Below, piece after piece: positions 41,767-51,203 of a stretch of 64,000 nt of DNA. The notes under the pieces were generated by a model that was not told the origin of the DNA, ran no database searches, and was given only the letters and a program-made list of their open reading frames with translations. The stretch comes from Pararhizobium sp. IMCC21322 (GTDB lineage: Bacteria > Pseudomonadota > Alphaproteobacteria > Rhizobiales > GCA-2746425). The stretch is taken from positions 1,402,412 to 1,466,411 of the forward strand of contig NZ_CP132335.1 in NCBI RefSeq assembly GCF_030758295.1. Direction: 5' to 3'. Position 1 is the first letter of the stretch, and each line of letters opens with the position of its first letter. Made by a program: the position numbers and the translations under genes.

Positions 41767-43409
41767 TGGCGACAGATAAGGCGGCTGCGCCACTCTTGAA
41801 AGTTGACAATCTGCATGTGGATTTTACCGCTGATGGTAAAACCACGCATGCGGTGCGGGGCGTGTCATTTCACATCAATCAGGGCGAAACTGTCGCGCTG
41901 GTGGGTGAATCCGGCTCAGGCAAATCGGTCACGGCCTTGTCCATTCTGAAATTGCTGCCCTATCCCCCGGCGTCGCACCCGGCAGGCAGCATTCTGTTTG
42001 ATGGCGAAGACCTGATGCAGACCAAGGAAACAGAGTTGCAGCACGTGCGCGGCAACAATATTTCCATGATTTTTCAGGAGCCCATGACCTCGCTCAATCC
42101 GCTGCATTCGGTTGAACGCCAGATCGGTGAAACCTTGAAACTGCATCAGGGCGCATCTGACACCAAAGTCCGGGCGCGTGTTCTGGAATTGCTCAATCAG
42201 GTCGGAATTCGCGATCCTGAGAAACGACTGGAGTCCTACCCGCACCAATTATCCGGCGGGCAGCGCCAGCGTGTGATGATTGCCATGGCCCTTGCCAACA
42301 GCCCGAAGCTGCTGATTGCCGATGAGCCAACCACGGCGCTTGATGTAACTGTGCAGGCGCAGATATTGGAATTGCTGGCAGATATGAAAACCCGCATGGG
42401 TATGGGCATGCTGTTCATCACCCATGATCTGGGCATTGTGCGCAAGATTGCAGACAGGGTCTGTGTCATGACCGATGGTGAGATTGTGGAGCATGGGCCA
42501 ACGGAAGATATTTTCCGCAACCCGCAGCACAGCTATACCCAACATCTGCTGTCTGCGGAGCCAAAGGGTGATCCACCGGAGTTGGATGTCAACGCAGCGC
42601 CCGTCATGACCGGGAAGGACATCAAGGTCTGGTTCCCGATCAAGCGCGGATTTATGCGCAAGACGGTGGACAACATCAAAGCCGTCGACGGTATTGATGT
42701 AACGGTGCGCGAAGGCCAGACACTGGGCATTGTTGGTGAAAGCGGATCAGGCAAGACGACGCTTGGTCTGGCATTGATGCGGCTTATTTCCTCAAGGGGC
42801 GATATCAATCTTCTGGGAACGGGTCTTCAGGGCAAATCATCAAAGGAATTGCGCCCATTGCGCAAGGATATGCAGATTGTCTTTCAGGATCCATTCGGTT
42901 CTCTCAGTCCGCGTATGTCAATTGCCGCAATTATTGCAGAAGGCCTGACAATCCATTTCCCCAAATTGTCTGTGGAAGAGCGCGAACAGCGCGTATCTGA
43001 CGTGTTGCGCGAAGTTGGGCTGGACCCGGAGATGCGTAATCGCTATCCGCATGAATTCTCCGGTGGTCAGCGCCAGCGCTTCGCCATCGCCCGTGCGCTG
43101 GTTCTGGAACCCAAATTTCTGATGCTGGACGAACCGACCTCGGCTCTGGATATGAGCGTACAGGCGCAAGTCGTGGATTTGCTTCGGGCGGTCCAGAAAC
43201 GGCGCAATCTGGCTTATCTGTTTATCAGCCACGATCTGAAAGTCGTGCGCGCGCTTGCCAATGAAGTCATCGTTATGCGGCTTGGCAGAGTTGTGGAGCA
43301 GGGACCATCAGCAAAGATTTTTGATGCGCCCGAGCAGGATTATACCAAGGCCCTGATGGCCGCAGCCTTTGATCTTGCTGCAGTCGATTCTGATGAGGTT
43401 GCGGTCTAA
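41766..43409 (+). CDS. yejF: Peptide/microcin C-type ABC transporter ATPase YejF, two ABC domains
   Basis: A 547-residue fused ATPase of the Opp/Dpp class. Domain 1 has Walker [10 protein letters not shown], signature [15 protein letters not shown] and Walker [13 protein letters not shown]. Domain 2 has Walker [10 protein letters not shown], signature [15 protein letters not shown] and Walker [12 protein letters not shown]. Both oligopeptide C-terminal regions ([15 protein letters not shown] and [15 protein letters not shown]) are present. It energises YejB/YejE and completes a full importer at this locus. Confidence 0.95.
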   Translation: MATDKAAAPLLKVDNLHVDFTADGKTTHAVRGVSFHINQGETVALVGESGSGKSVTALSILKLLPYPPASHPAGSILFDGEDLMQTKETELQHVRGNNISMIFQEPMTSLNPLHSVERQIGETLKLHQGASDTKVRARVLELLNQVGIRDPEKRLESYPHQLSGGQRQRVMIAMALANSPKLLIADEPTTALDVTVQAQILELLADMKTRMGMGMLFITHDLGIVRKIADRVCVMTDGEIVEHGPTEDIFRNPQHSYTQHLLSAEPKGDPPELDVNAAPVMTGKDIKVWFPIKRGFMRKTVDNIKAVDGIDVTVREGQTLGIVGESGSGKTTLGLALMRLISSRGDINLLGTGLQGKSSKELRPLRKDMQIVFQDPFGSLSPRMSIAAIIAEGLTIHFPKLSVEEREQRVSDVLREVGLDPEMRNRYPHEFSGGQRQRFAIARALVLEPKFLMLDEPTSALDMSVQAQVVDLLRAVQKRRNLAYLFISHDLKVVRALANEVIVMRLGRVVEQGPSAKIFDAPEQDYTKALMAAAFDLAAVDSDEVAV

Positions 43410-43418
43410 AGTGCTATC

Positions 43419-44360
43419 ATGAGCATTCTTGTATTGGTCGATGGCTGGAATCCGGCGCCCTGGGTGCATGCCCTCAAGGCAGCAATGCCGGATGAGCGTA
43501 TTGAGGCCTATCCAGATATCAAAGACCCGGAAGCGGTTGAGTATGCCCTGGTGTGGGCAGCCCAGGGCGAAACCCTGGCCACGTTTCCAAATTTAAAGGC
43601 TCTGTTTTCTTTGGGGGCAGGTGTTGACCATTTGTTTGGTGGCAACACATTGCCCCCAGTGCCACTTGCACGCGTTGTCGACCCTGATCTGACAGCCTGG
43701 ATGACGGAGTGGGTTGTGGCGCAGGTCTTGCTGCACCACCGCCAGCAATTGCAGTATTCTCAACAACAGCGCCGTCGCAATTGGCAGGTTTTGGCGCAGC
43801 CTTTAGCCAGAGAAGTGCAGATCGGCTTGATGGGCCTTGGCGAATTGGGGCGTGATTCAGCGGGCCTGTTACACAAGCTTGGCTTTGGTTTGCGCGGCTG
43901 GAGCCGAACTCCGAAAGAACTGGACAATGTTACCTGCTTTCACGGTGCTGATGGGCTGGATGAATTTCTGTCCGGTACGGATATTCTGGTGTGCCTGCTG
44001 CCACTGACACCGGAGACGAAGGGGCTGATCGGGGCATCTGTCTTTGAAAAGCTGCACCGAAGCGGACCGCTGGGCGGGTCGGTCTTCATCAATGCCGGGC
44101 GCGGGCGCATTCATGTGGAAACGGATGTTGTGGCCGCCTTGCAAAGCGGCGTGCTGAAAGCGGCCAGTCTGGATGTGTTTGAAGTGGAGCCCTTGCCGAA
44201 GGAGAGCCCGCTTTGGGACTTGGACAACATTATCATCACACCGCATGTGGCAGCGGTCAGCGATCCAAAGACCCTGTCACAGCTGATTGCCAGACAGGTG
44301 GGTGCTCATAGGGACGGCAGATCGCTGGAGCATCTGGTGGATATGACACGCGGTTATTAA
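43419..44360 (+). CDS. ghrA: Glyoxylate/hydroxypyruvate reductase A-like D-2-hydroxyacid dehydrogenase
   Basis: A 313-residue NAD(P)H-dependent reductase that fits the GhrA subgroup, which reduces glyoxylate and hydroxypyruvate. Landmarks are FSLGAGVDHLFGGNTLP (substrate side), the nucleotide loop IGLMGLGELGRDSAGLL, FINAGRGRIHVETDVVAAL (catalytic Arg region), SLDVFEVEPLPKESPLW (Glu) and NIIITPHVAAVS (His). It follows yejF by nine bases with a weak ribosome site, so it is probably at the end of the same transcript. A metabolic link to peptide uptake is not evident. Confidence 0.85.
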   Translation: MSILVLVDGWNPAPWVHALKAAMPDERIEAYPDIKDPEAVEYALVWAAQGETLATFPNLKALFSLGAGVDHLFGGNTLPPVPLARVVDPDLTAWMTEWVVAQVLLHHRQQLQYSQQQRRRNWQVLAQPLAREVQIGLMGLGELGRDSAGLLHKLGFGLRGWSRTPKELDNVTCFHGADGLDEFLSGTDILVCLLPLTPETKGLIGASVFEKLHRSGPLGGSVFINAGRGRIHVETDVVAALQSGVLKAASLDVFEVEPLPKESPLWDLDNIIITPHVAAVSDPKTLSQLIARQVGAHRDGRSLEHLVDMTRGY

Positions 44361-44398
44361 AGCGCGTCTGACAATTGGCCACACAAACGGGAGTCTAT

Positions 44399-45046
44399 AT
44401 GTCGCAATCTATTGATCAGCAGGAACTTTTGACGGAGCTGGTAAAAGGCGTCGATGCCGGTTTGGCTGGCGACAGGCTCATCATTGCCATTGCAGGCGCG
44501 CCCGCTTCAGGTAAGTCGACCCTTGCTGAATGGCTGGTGGATCAACTGAATGAAGTCCGTGCGGGGCAGGCCGCCTTACTGCCCATGGATGGCTATCATT
44601 ATGATGACCATGTGCTGACACCAAAAGGATGGCAGGCGCAAAAAGGCGCGCCCCATACATTTGATGTTGGTGGACTGGCTGCCATGATCAAACGGCTTCG
44701 GGCTAACACTGAGCCGTCCATTGCTGTGCCAGTGTTTGACAGAACCATAGAAATTGCCCGTGCGGGTGCCGCTCTCATTGAACAGGCAACCCGTGTGATT
44801 GTGGTTGAAGGGAATTATCTGCTGTTGGATGAGGCACCCTGGCAGCAATTGGCGGAGCAGTTTGACAGAACGGTGATGGTCGAGGTGGGAGCTGCTGAAT
44901 TGGAGCGGCGCTTGCGAGAGCGCTGGGTAAAGCTGGGGCTGTCAGAGGCTGATGTTGAACGCAAGGTTTTCGACAATGATTTGCCGAATGGCCTGTTGGT
45001 TTATGGAAAAAGCCGGGTGCCGGATATACGCCTTCAAAGCAACTGA
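44399..45046 (+). CDS. P-loop kinase of the phosphoribulokinase/uridine kinase/pantothenate kinase family
   Basis: A 215-residue nucleotide kinase-like protein. Walker A is AIAGAPASGKSTLAEWLVDQL. PMDGYHYDDHVL is the substrate-binding segment, VFDRTIEIARAG follows it, VIVVEGNYLLLDE is Walker B, and LRERWVKLGLSEADVERKV is the lid. The ATG at 44399 has GGGAG five bases upstream and is preferred to an earlier ATG in the same frame. The family includes uridine and fructose kinases (YggC/FrcK-like). Its substrate is unknown. It is probably the last gene of the yej transcript. Confidence 0.82.
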   Translation: MSQSIDQQELLTELVKGVDAGLAGDRLIIAIAGAPASGKSTLAEWLVDQLNEVRAGQAALLPMDGYHYDDHVLTPKGWQAQKGAPHTFDVGGLAAMIKRLRANTEPSIAVPVFDRTIEIARAGAALIEQATRVIVVEGNYLLLDEAPWQQLAEQFDRTVMVEVGAAELERRLRERWVKLGLSEADVERKVFDNDLPNGLLVYGKSRVPDIRLQSN

Positions 45047-45076
45047 CGGGCGCAGCCTGTTGGACCCAATGATGCT

Positions 45077-48000
45077 TTAATGAAAATTTCGCCCTTTTGG
45101 CAAAACCGCACCGGCGCGTGAAGGGGGGCGGTTTTTGTGACGCATTGTATCGAGATCTTTTTCAAATTTTTCAATTCGGTCAGGGCGCGCGCGTTTTTGC
45201 CTGACATCCTGCTGCGGGTTTTTAACCTCATCTGCATTGGCCAGCGGCTCCAGATGCTCCGTTGCATCAGATATGGCTGACAGAAGATGCGTCAGATCTT
45301 CAAGATGGTTTGCAATCACATGCGTCACGCCCTCTGCCGTTTGAACCTTGCCATGAATGCCGACAAACCGTGCGCCCAGAACAACCGGCCGATATTTTTC
45401 AAAAATTTTCGGCCAGACAATAATATTGGCAACCCCGGTTTCATCCTCGATGGTTTCAAAGATCACGCCTTTGGCCGTGCCCGGTCGCTGGCGCACAAGT
45501 ACCAGTCCGGCAATACGAATGAATGAGTTTGACCGTGCTGTGTTGAGAGCTTCCGTCTGGCGGTAATGCATTTGTCCCAGTGTTTGCCTGACGAAGGACA
45601 CAGGATGCGCCTTCAGCGATAGGGATAGCGAGCGGTAGTCATGGATCACATGCTCGCCCAATGGCATGGTCGGCAGCGCAACATCCGGCTCGTTACGACG
45701 GTCCGTATCTGCCCCGATTGCAAACAGCGGCAGACGCTCTTCACTGGTCAGCGGGTCCAGTGCCTTGGCGGCCCACAGGGCCGTGCGGCGGTCCAGACCA
45801 AGAGAGCGCAGACAATCGGCCTCTGCCAGACGTTCCAGAGTGGATTTTGCAAGGCCGGAGCGAAGCCACAGATCGCGCATACTGTCATAACCACGCCCGC
45901 GATGGGCAACCAGTTGATCCGCATGGTCCTTATGCAGGCCTTTGACCCGGTTAAGGCCAAGGCGAACGGCATGGTTGTTTTGCATCACACCAGCCATATC
46001 CCGGTGTTGCGGTGAAATTCTCTGCGCCTGTGAATCTGCTTCCAGACTTGTGTCCCAGTTTGAATGATTAATGTCGGGAGGGCGCAGTTCCACACCATGT
46101 TCCCTGGCATCGCGCACAAGCTGAGCCGGGGCGTAGAAACCCATGGGTTGCGAGTTCAGGATCGCAGCGCAGAACACATCGGGATAATAGCATTTCAGCC
46201 AGCAGGACACATAGACCAGCAGAGCAAAACTGGCTGCATGGCTTTCGGGAAAACCATAATCGCCAAACCCTTCAATCTGCTTGAAGCAATGTTTGGCAAA
46301 GTCGCGCTCATACCCGTTGGCCACCATGCCCTCCACCATTTTCCGTTCAAAATTGCCGATGGTGCCAACCCGGCGAAACGTGGCCATGGCGCGGCGTAAT
46401 TTATCGGCCTCGGACGGGGTGAAATGGGCGGCGACAATGGCAATATTCATGGCCTGTTCCTGAAACAGCGGAACACCCAGCGTTTTTTTAAGAACCCTTT
46501 CCAGTTCAGCTTTGGGATAGCTGACCTTTTCCTTGCCCTGGCGACGGCGCAAATAGGGGTGCACCATATCCCCCTGAATGGGTCCGGGCCGGACAATGGC
46601 AACCTCAATGACAAGGTCATAATAGGTTCTGGGCTTCAGACGCGGCAGCATCGACATTTGCGCCCGGCTTTCAATCTGAAACACACCCAGCGTATCGGCC
46701 CGGCAGATCATGTCGTAGGTCGCTGTATCTTCCTGCGGCAGGGACGCCAGAGTTTCATGACGTCCATAATGGGTTTTGAGCAGATCAAACGCCTTGCGAA
46801 TGCAGGTCAGCATGCCCAGCGCCAGCACATCGATTTTCAACATGCCGAGACTTTCAAGATCATCCTTGTCCCATTCCACAATGGTACGATCATCCATGGC
46901 GGCATTTTCAATCGGGATCAGCGATGACAGCCGGTCGCGTGTAATGACAAAACCGCCGACATGCTGGGAGAGATGACGCGGAAAGCCGATGATCTGATTG
47001 GCCAGATCAAGCAATTGCTTCAGATGTTTGTCCTGTGGGTCCAAACCGGCCCGCTTGGTCTCCTCATCACTGATGGCGCTTGATCCGCTGCCCCATCTCG
47101 TGCCGGAAATGGCGCTGATGGCATCATCCGACAGGCCAAAAACCTTGCCCACTTCCCGTATGGCCGAGCGCGCGCGATAGGTGATGACCGTGGCTGCCAG
47201 ACCGGCTTTCTCCCGGCCGTATTTTGCGTAGATATACTGGATGACTTCTTCGCGCCGCTCATGCTCGAAATCCACATCAATATCCGGCGGCTCGCCGCGC
47301 TCTTCGGAAATAAAACGTTCAAACAGCAAGTCAACCTTGACGGGGTCAACTTCGGTAATGCGCAGGCAATAGCAAATGCTTGAATTGGCAGCAGAGCCGC
47401 GCCCCTGACATAAAATACCCTGACTGCGGGCAAAGCGCACAATGTCGAAAACTGTCAGAAAATAGGAGGCATAATTCAGCTTTTTGATCAAACCCATCTC
47501 ATGGCGGATAGCAGCCTGCACCTTGGGGGGCACCCCTTCAGGAAAGCGTTCCTTTGCACCGCGTGCGGTCAATTGTTCCAGCGCAATCTGGGAGGGAACC
47601 GGATGCCCGCCAAGCTCTTCAAAAACCGGATCTTCAGGATATTGATAGCGCAATTCATCCAGAGAAAACTGCAACTGTTCAAACACGGCTACAGAAGCGC
47701 TGACAGCCGCTTCATAGCCTTTGAAAAGCTGTGTCATTTCAATGCCGGATTTCAAATGACGCTCGGCATTCGGCTCCAGTGCCTTGCCAATGGTGGCCAG
47801 TGTCTTGCCTTCGCGCACACAGCTTAAAACATCCTGCAAAGGCCGCCTGTCGGGCGCGTGGTAAAGCACGTCGCCAATGGCCAGAAGCGGCAATTTGTAA
47901 GTGCTGGCCATGCGTGACAGACGTTGCAACCGCCTGTCATCATGCGTCCCATAGCTGCGCGACAGGGCAAGATAGACGTTGCGGCCAAACCGGCTTTTCA

Positions 48001-48439
48001 ATTTTGGTAGAAAAGCGCCCGTCTTTTCTGAAAATTGTGCGGGCAGAACAGGAGCCATGATCATCTGTTCTCCCAAATCCAGAAAATCATCAAGCTGCAG
48101 ATAACAGGCAGCTTTCGGCGCACGCCGTTTACCCCGTGTCAGCAATTCACACAGATTGCCCCAGCCCTGCCGGCTTTTCGGCCAGACAAGAATATCCGGT
48201 GTGGCATCGGTGAACACCAGCCGGCATCCAGGTGCAAAGGGCAGCTCTGCCTCCTTGGCGGCCATATGAGCGCGCACCACACCAGCCATGGAATTGCGGT
48301 CGGCAATGGCCAGGCCGGTGAGGTCCAGTTTTTTAGCCTGAAGAACCATTTCCTCGCCATGAGAGGCTCCGCGCAGAAAGGAAAAATTACTGGCTGCGGC
48401 CAGTTCCACATAAGGCAGGGCAAATGGCTGCTGGGTCAC
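45077..48439 (-). CDS. dnaE2: Error-prone DNA polymerase DnaE2
   Basis: A 1120-residue C-family polymerase used in SOS mutagenesis with ImuA and ImuB. The N-terminal PHP domain opens YVELAAASNFSFLRGASHGEEM. The active site lies in RGSAANSSICYCLRITEVDP and PDIDVDFEHERREEVIQYI. The finger and helix-hairpin-helix parts follow (FPESHAASFALLVYVSCWLKCYYP; IAGLVLVRQRPGTAKGVIF is the OB fold). The GTG at 48439, which overlaps the imuB stop (GTGA), is preferred to a TTG eight codons earlier. Translational coupling and the upstream LexA box place it in the damage-induced cassette. Confidence 0.95.
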   Translation of the reverse strand: MTQQPFALPYVELAAASNFSFLRGASHGEEMVLQAKKLDLTGLAIADRNSMAGVVRAHMAAKEAELPFAPGCRLVFTDATPDILVWPKSRQGWGNLCELLTRGKRRAPKAACYLQLDDFLDLGEQMIMAPVLPAQFSEKTGAFLPKLKSRFGRNVYLALSRSYGTHDDRRLQRLSRMASTYKLPLLAIGDVLYHAPDRRPLQDVLSCVREGKTLATIGKALEPNAERHLKSGIEMTQLFKGYEAAVSASVAVFEQLQFSLDELRYQYPEDPVFEELGGHPVPSQIALEQLTARGAKERFPEGVPPKVQAAIRHEMGLIKKLNYASYFLTVFDIVRFARSQGILCQGRGSAANSSICYCLRITEVDPVKVDLLFERFISEERGEPPDIDVDFEHERREEVIQYIYAKYGREKAGLAATVITYRARSAIREVGKVFGLSDDAISAISGTRWGSGSSAISDEETKRAGLDPQDKHLKQLLDLANQIIGFPRHLSQHVGGFVITRDRLSSLIPIENAAMDDRTIVEWDKDDLESLGMLKIDVLALGMLTCIRKAFDLLKTHYGRHETLASLPQEDTATYDMICRADTLGVFQIESRAQMSMLPRLKPRTYYDLVIEVAIVRPGPIQGDMVHPYLRRRQGKEKVSYPKAELERVLKKTLGVPLFQEQAMNIAIVAAHFTPSEADKLRRAMATFRRVGTIGNFERKMVEGMVANGYERDFAKHCFKQIEGFGDYGFPESHAASFALLVYVSCWLKCYYPDVFCAAILNSQPMGFYAPAQLVRDAREHGVELRPPDINHSNWDTSLEADSQAQRISPQHRDMAGVMQNNHAVRLGLNRVKGLHKDHADQLVAHRGRGYDSMRDLWLRSGLAKSTLERLAEADCLRSLGLDRRTALWAAKALDPLTSEERLPLFAIGADTDRRNEPDVALPTMPLGEHVIHDYRSLSLSLKAHPVSFVRQTLGQMHYRQTEALNTARSNSFIRIAGLVLVRQRPGTAKGVIFETIEDETGVANIIVWPKIFEKYRPVVLGARFVGIHGKVQTAEGVTHVIANHLEDLTHLLSAISDATEHLEPLANADEVKNPQQDVRQKRARPDRIEKFEKDLDTMRHKNRPPSRAGAVLPKGRNFH
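45102..45135 (+). terminator. Terminator for the yej/ghrA/kinase transcript, inside the dnaE2 3' end
   Basis: AAAACCGC (45102-45109) pairs with GCGGTTTT (45128-45135) and T residues run to 45136 on the plus strand. It lies about 55 bases after the kinase stop. The region is also the last coding part of convergent dnaE2, so one sequence serves both roles. Confidence 0.45.
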
Positions 48440-50148
48440 GGGAACAGCCCGTGCATATACCAATGCGGGCGCGCGGCTTCCCGCTCGTATAATCCCTGAC
48501 GGAACAGCCAGAACCGCCGCCCTTCACGATCTTCAGTCTTGAAGTAATCCCGCGTCAGCGCCTGACGGCCATCGCGCCACCACTCGCAGGCAATTCGCTC
48601 CGGACCTTCGCTGGCGGCAATCTCATACAGCACTTTGCGCCAGCGGAAGCGTTGCGGCAGGCCTTCGGGTATCTCGGCAATCACATCCACAGGTTCAGGC
48701 TGATTCAACAGCAGAATTGGCCGCGTCAGTTGCGTGTCCAGCTCTTCCATATCCTCAGCATCTGTCAGGGAGAGGGCGGCCTGCGCCCGCATATTTTGAT
48801 GCCTATGTCGGCCCTTCTGATTGGGCCTGCGAATGGACGGTAGCACCCCAAAGCTGCGTTCCGGAATATGGCTGTCATTCATGATGAAATGCTGGACCCG
48901 GTCTGTGCCAAGGCGCGCGCCAAGCCGGTTGATGAGCGCGTTATAGCTGTCTTCCATCGGCACTTTGGCAACAAAATCTGCCTGCTGATCGAGCATGGGC
49001 TCCGATGTGGCAATTTCCAGACGGACCAGATCAAACCCGAAACCGGCTTCCAAAGGGCTGTGCAAACTGACAAGCCGGTCCTGAAACAATTGCTCAATAT
49101 GGGCGGGCTCGCGTTCCGGATTGGCCGTGACAACGCTGAGCATGCGGCGCTCTCCGTCCACCCGGAACAGTTTCAAGACCAGAACCCGTGCGCCAAGCGC
49201 GCGCTTTTCCAGAATAGGTTTCAGATTGCCTGCAAGCGATAAAATGCTGCGGCTGATATCATCCTGCAACGAGATTGGATCAACAAATTGCCGTTCAGAT
49301 GCAAGTTCCGCCACAGCCATGCGCGGTGAAATGGTTTCCTCTTCGCGGCCAAGCGCCTGATCAAGCCTGCGCAGCAACTGCCTGCCAAACCGCAGCGATA
49401 GCGGCCCGCGTGGCAAATCCATGATGCAGCCAACGGTTTTCAACCCGACCTGCTTCAGTTCCTCAACAGTTTTCGGGTCCATGCGCAGAGCCTCAAGGGG
49501 CAGGGGCGCGACATGGTCCCGCTCTGCGCCTTGGGCAGCAATACGACTGTCGTTCACGTTCCCGTAGCGGGCAATACCCCAGGCAGCCCCTGGTGTGGAG
49601 GCAATGGCAATGTTGGTGACAAAACCCTGGGCATTCAGGCTCGAAATCAGATTCAGGCGCAATGCCTCCTCGCCTTTGAACAGATGTGCGCAGCCGGTGA
49701 TGTCCAGCATCAGTCCGGGAAGACCATTGATCGTGTCGATGGACAACAGCGGTGTGTAGCGCTCGCACCAGTCGGCAATGGCTTCCAGAAGCGCAGCATC
49801 AGCCGCCTCATCAGCTTCATGACAGTCCAGCTTTGGCAAAATAGCCCGTGCATCTGTCAGGGTCTGATCTTTATGCAATCCGGCCTGTCTGGCCGTCTGG
49901 TTTAGCGCGGACAGGCGCAAGGCACTTTTAATGGAAGCGATAACGGCAAGGGGCGGGCAGTCAGCCTGCCCGTTCCAGTTTTGTTGGAAGCGCCACGATT
50001 TTCCCCATATCTGACGGCTGATCCGGTCGGTTGGCAGAAAGGGGAAGGCGATGCTGAGGAAGCGTTGCCCTTTGTCCTGATTGGGGCCCAGATTGTGGCC
50101 CTGAGTGTACCCCAGATTGTTCGTGGATGTGATCTTTGTGTCGGACAT
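48436..50148 (-). CDS. imuB: ImuB, DNA polymerase Y-family accessory protein
   Basis: A 570-residue protein related to Y-family polymerases. The start RFLSIAFPFLPTDRISRQIW and the palm region RYTPLLSIDTINGLPGLMLDITGCAHLFKGE are visible. The S-I-D-E acidic motif of active Y polymerases is changed to SID-T, and the N-terminal DxD-like site is absent, so it is non-catalytic, as known for ImuB. It acts as a hub between ImuA, DnaE2 and the sliding clamp. The ATG at 50148 is the best start seen; the frame is open to 50256. Either choice overlaps imuA by more than 100 bases. Confidence 0.88.
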   Translation of the reverse strand: MSDTKITSTNNLGYTQGHNLGPNQDKGQRFLSIAFPFLPTDRISRQIWGKSWRFQQNWNGQADCPPLAVIASIKSALRLSALNQTARQAGLHKDQTLTDARAILPKLDCHEADEAADAALLEAIADWCERYTPLLSIDTINGLPGLMLDITGCAHLFKGEEALRLNLISSLNAQGFVTNIAIASTPGAAWGIARYGNVNDSRIAAQGAERDHVAPLPLEALRMDPKTVEELKQVGLKTVGCIMDLPRGPLSLRFGRQLLRRLDQALGREEETISPRMAVAELASERQFVDPISLQDDISRSILSLAGNLKPILEKRALGARVLVLKLFRVDGERRMLSVVTANPEREPAHIEQLFQDRLVSLHSPLEAGFGFDLVRLEIATSEPMLDQQADFVAKVPMEDSYNALINRLGARLGTDRVQHFIMNDSHIPERSFGVLPSIRRPNQKGRHRHQNMRAQAALSLTDAEDMEELDTQLTRPILLLNQPEPVDVIAEIPEGLPQRFRWRKVLYEIAASEGPERIACEWWRDGRQALTRDYFKTEDREGRRFWLFRQGLYEREAARPHWYMHGLFP

Positions 50149-50941
50149 GGCAAAAGCCTCGAATTTGGTGGTTCCATGTGGCAGAGGCAGCCCCGGTTGC
50201 CCCTTGTCGATTACGCTCCAGATGAGCGGAAAATGCGGTATGACCAATGCCTGCATCGGGCTTCAGGGCACCCTGCATGTCTAACTGGCAGGACAGGCGC
50301 GGCTTGATGCACCAACGCGTTATGGCTGCATTGGCTTCCTCTTCGCTGCTCTGCCGCAGAATGAGAACGCTGGTTCCGCTTTCACTGGCTCGCAGGTTCA
50401 AACGCCGCGTAGCGGTCATATCAAGTGTTCTGGGGTGGCCCTCAACATGCAGAATGACAGCCGCCAGATCGGTGCATTTGGCAGCCTCATCCGCCGCCCA
50501 TAAAGCGTGTTTCACACTGAGTGGCGTGACAATGACAAGGCGGTCAGGATCAAAGCCCAGATTGGCAAGACCCTGCGGGAACAGGCTCATATTGCTGGTA
50601 TCGGCAAAAGGCGCTGATATCCATAAAACCGGTTTCGCCGCGTGTTGGTTCATCCGGCTCAGCAAGGCCATTGCAAACCCTGTCAAAGCCCCCGCATCAC
50701 GGCTGTGCGCGCAGCGTATTTCATGCAGGCTGCCGGGCGGCAGACCGGTGTCAAAAAAGGCTGACAATTCATCTTCTGCAACACTCTGGCTGTTGGGCAG
50801 TAAGCGGCTGGCAGGGATCAGCTGTGCATTCAGCGCAGCGGGTAATCTGGTCCCAACTTTTGTCTGAAAACCGTCCTGAACGCGCATTTGATCCTGCGTA
50901 TGCAAATGATCAATCAACGCTGTTGCCGTTGCGTTACGCAC
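49961..50941 (-). CDS. imuA: ImuA, SOS mutagenesis RecA-like protein
   Basis: A 326-residue protein, first gene of the imuA-imuB-dnaE2 cassette. The conserved core (about 60-235) has SAFFDTGLPPGSLHEIRCAHSRDAGALTGFAMALLSRM, FDPDRLVIVTPLSVKHALWAADEAA and DLAAVILHVEGHPRTLDMTATRRLNLRASESGTSVLILR, a degenerate RecA/SulA-like fold. SAHLERNRQGATG is the usual end of the family. Beyond it 75 extra residues, rich in His, Gln and Pro, read through the start of imuB in another frame and are probably unconserved. A LexA box lies 18 bases before the ATG. Confidence 0.85.
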   Translation of the reverse strand: MRNATATALIDHLHTQDQMRVQDGFQTKVGTRLPAALNAQLIPASRLLPNSQSVAEDELSAFFDTGLPPGSLHEIRCAHSRDAGALTGFAMALLSRMNQHAAKPVLWISAPFADTSNMSLFPQGLANLGFDPDRLVIVTPLSVKHALWAADEAAKCTDLAAVILHVEGHPRTLDMTATRRLNLRASESGTSVLILRQSSEEEANAAITRWCIKPRLSCQLDMQGALKPDAGIGHTAFSAHLERNRQGATGAASATWNHQIRGFCHVRHKDHIHEQSGVHSGPQSGPQSGQRATLPQHRLPLSANRPDQPSDMGKIVALPTKLERAG

Positions 50942-50958
50942 AATCGTCCTCGCTAAAT

Positions 50959-50973
50959 GTTCCTATTTTGTTC
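50959..50973 (-). promoter_or_regulatory. LexA-binding (SOS) box of the imuA-imuB-dnaE2 operon
   Basis: GTTCCTATTTTGTTC is an exact GTTC-N7-GTTC, the alphaproteobacterial LexA site (GAAC-N7-GAAC on the operon's strand). It lies 18 bases upstream of the imuA start. LexA repression relieved by DNA damage is the known control of this cassette in alphaproteobacteria. Confidence 0.88.
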
Positions 50974-51131
50974 TATTTAACAGGAGGGCGGACAAATGAG
51001 TCAAGCGGAAGATTTCAACAGCAACTCTGAAGCATGGCTCTGGTGCAGGCAGTTAAACCGAAGGCTGTAGTGAAAAAATATACCCGTGTTCAAACGGGTG
51101 AGCAAAACGGCGCAAGGTGCTGGATCGGGCA

Positions 51132-51181
51132 TTGACTCATTTCATACGCTTTGATATTTCTTGTAAAATTTTACAAGAAAT
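51132..51181 (+). promoter_or_regulatory. Promoter and 26-bp palindromic operator of the GntR gene at 51204
   Basis: TTGACT (51132-51137) and TATTTC (51155-51160) are separated by 17 bases. A perfect 26-bp palindrome with core TTGTAAAATTTTACAA spans 51156-51181. It overlaps the -10 and the expected transcription start. The layout suits autorepression by the GntR protein encoded immediately downstream. Confidence 0.6.
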
Positions 51182-51203
51182 TTTATTGGGAGGGGACCTG
51201 AAT

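Noticed and set aside
46064-48499. Several plus-strand frames antisense to dnaE2
   Set aside because: All are shadows of the long minus-strand coding sequence with no recognisable domains.
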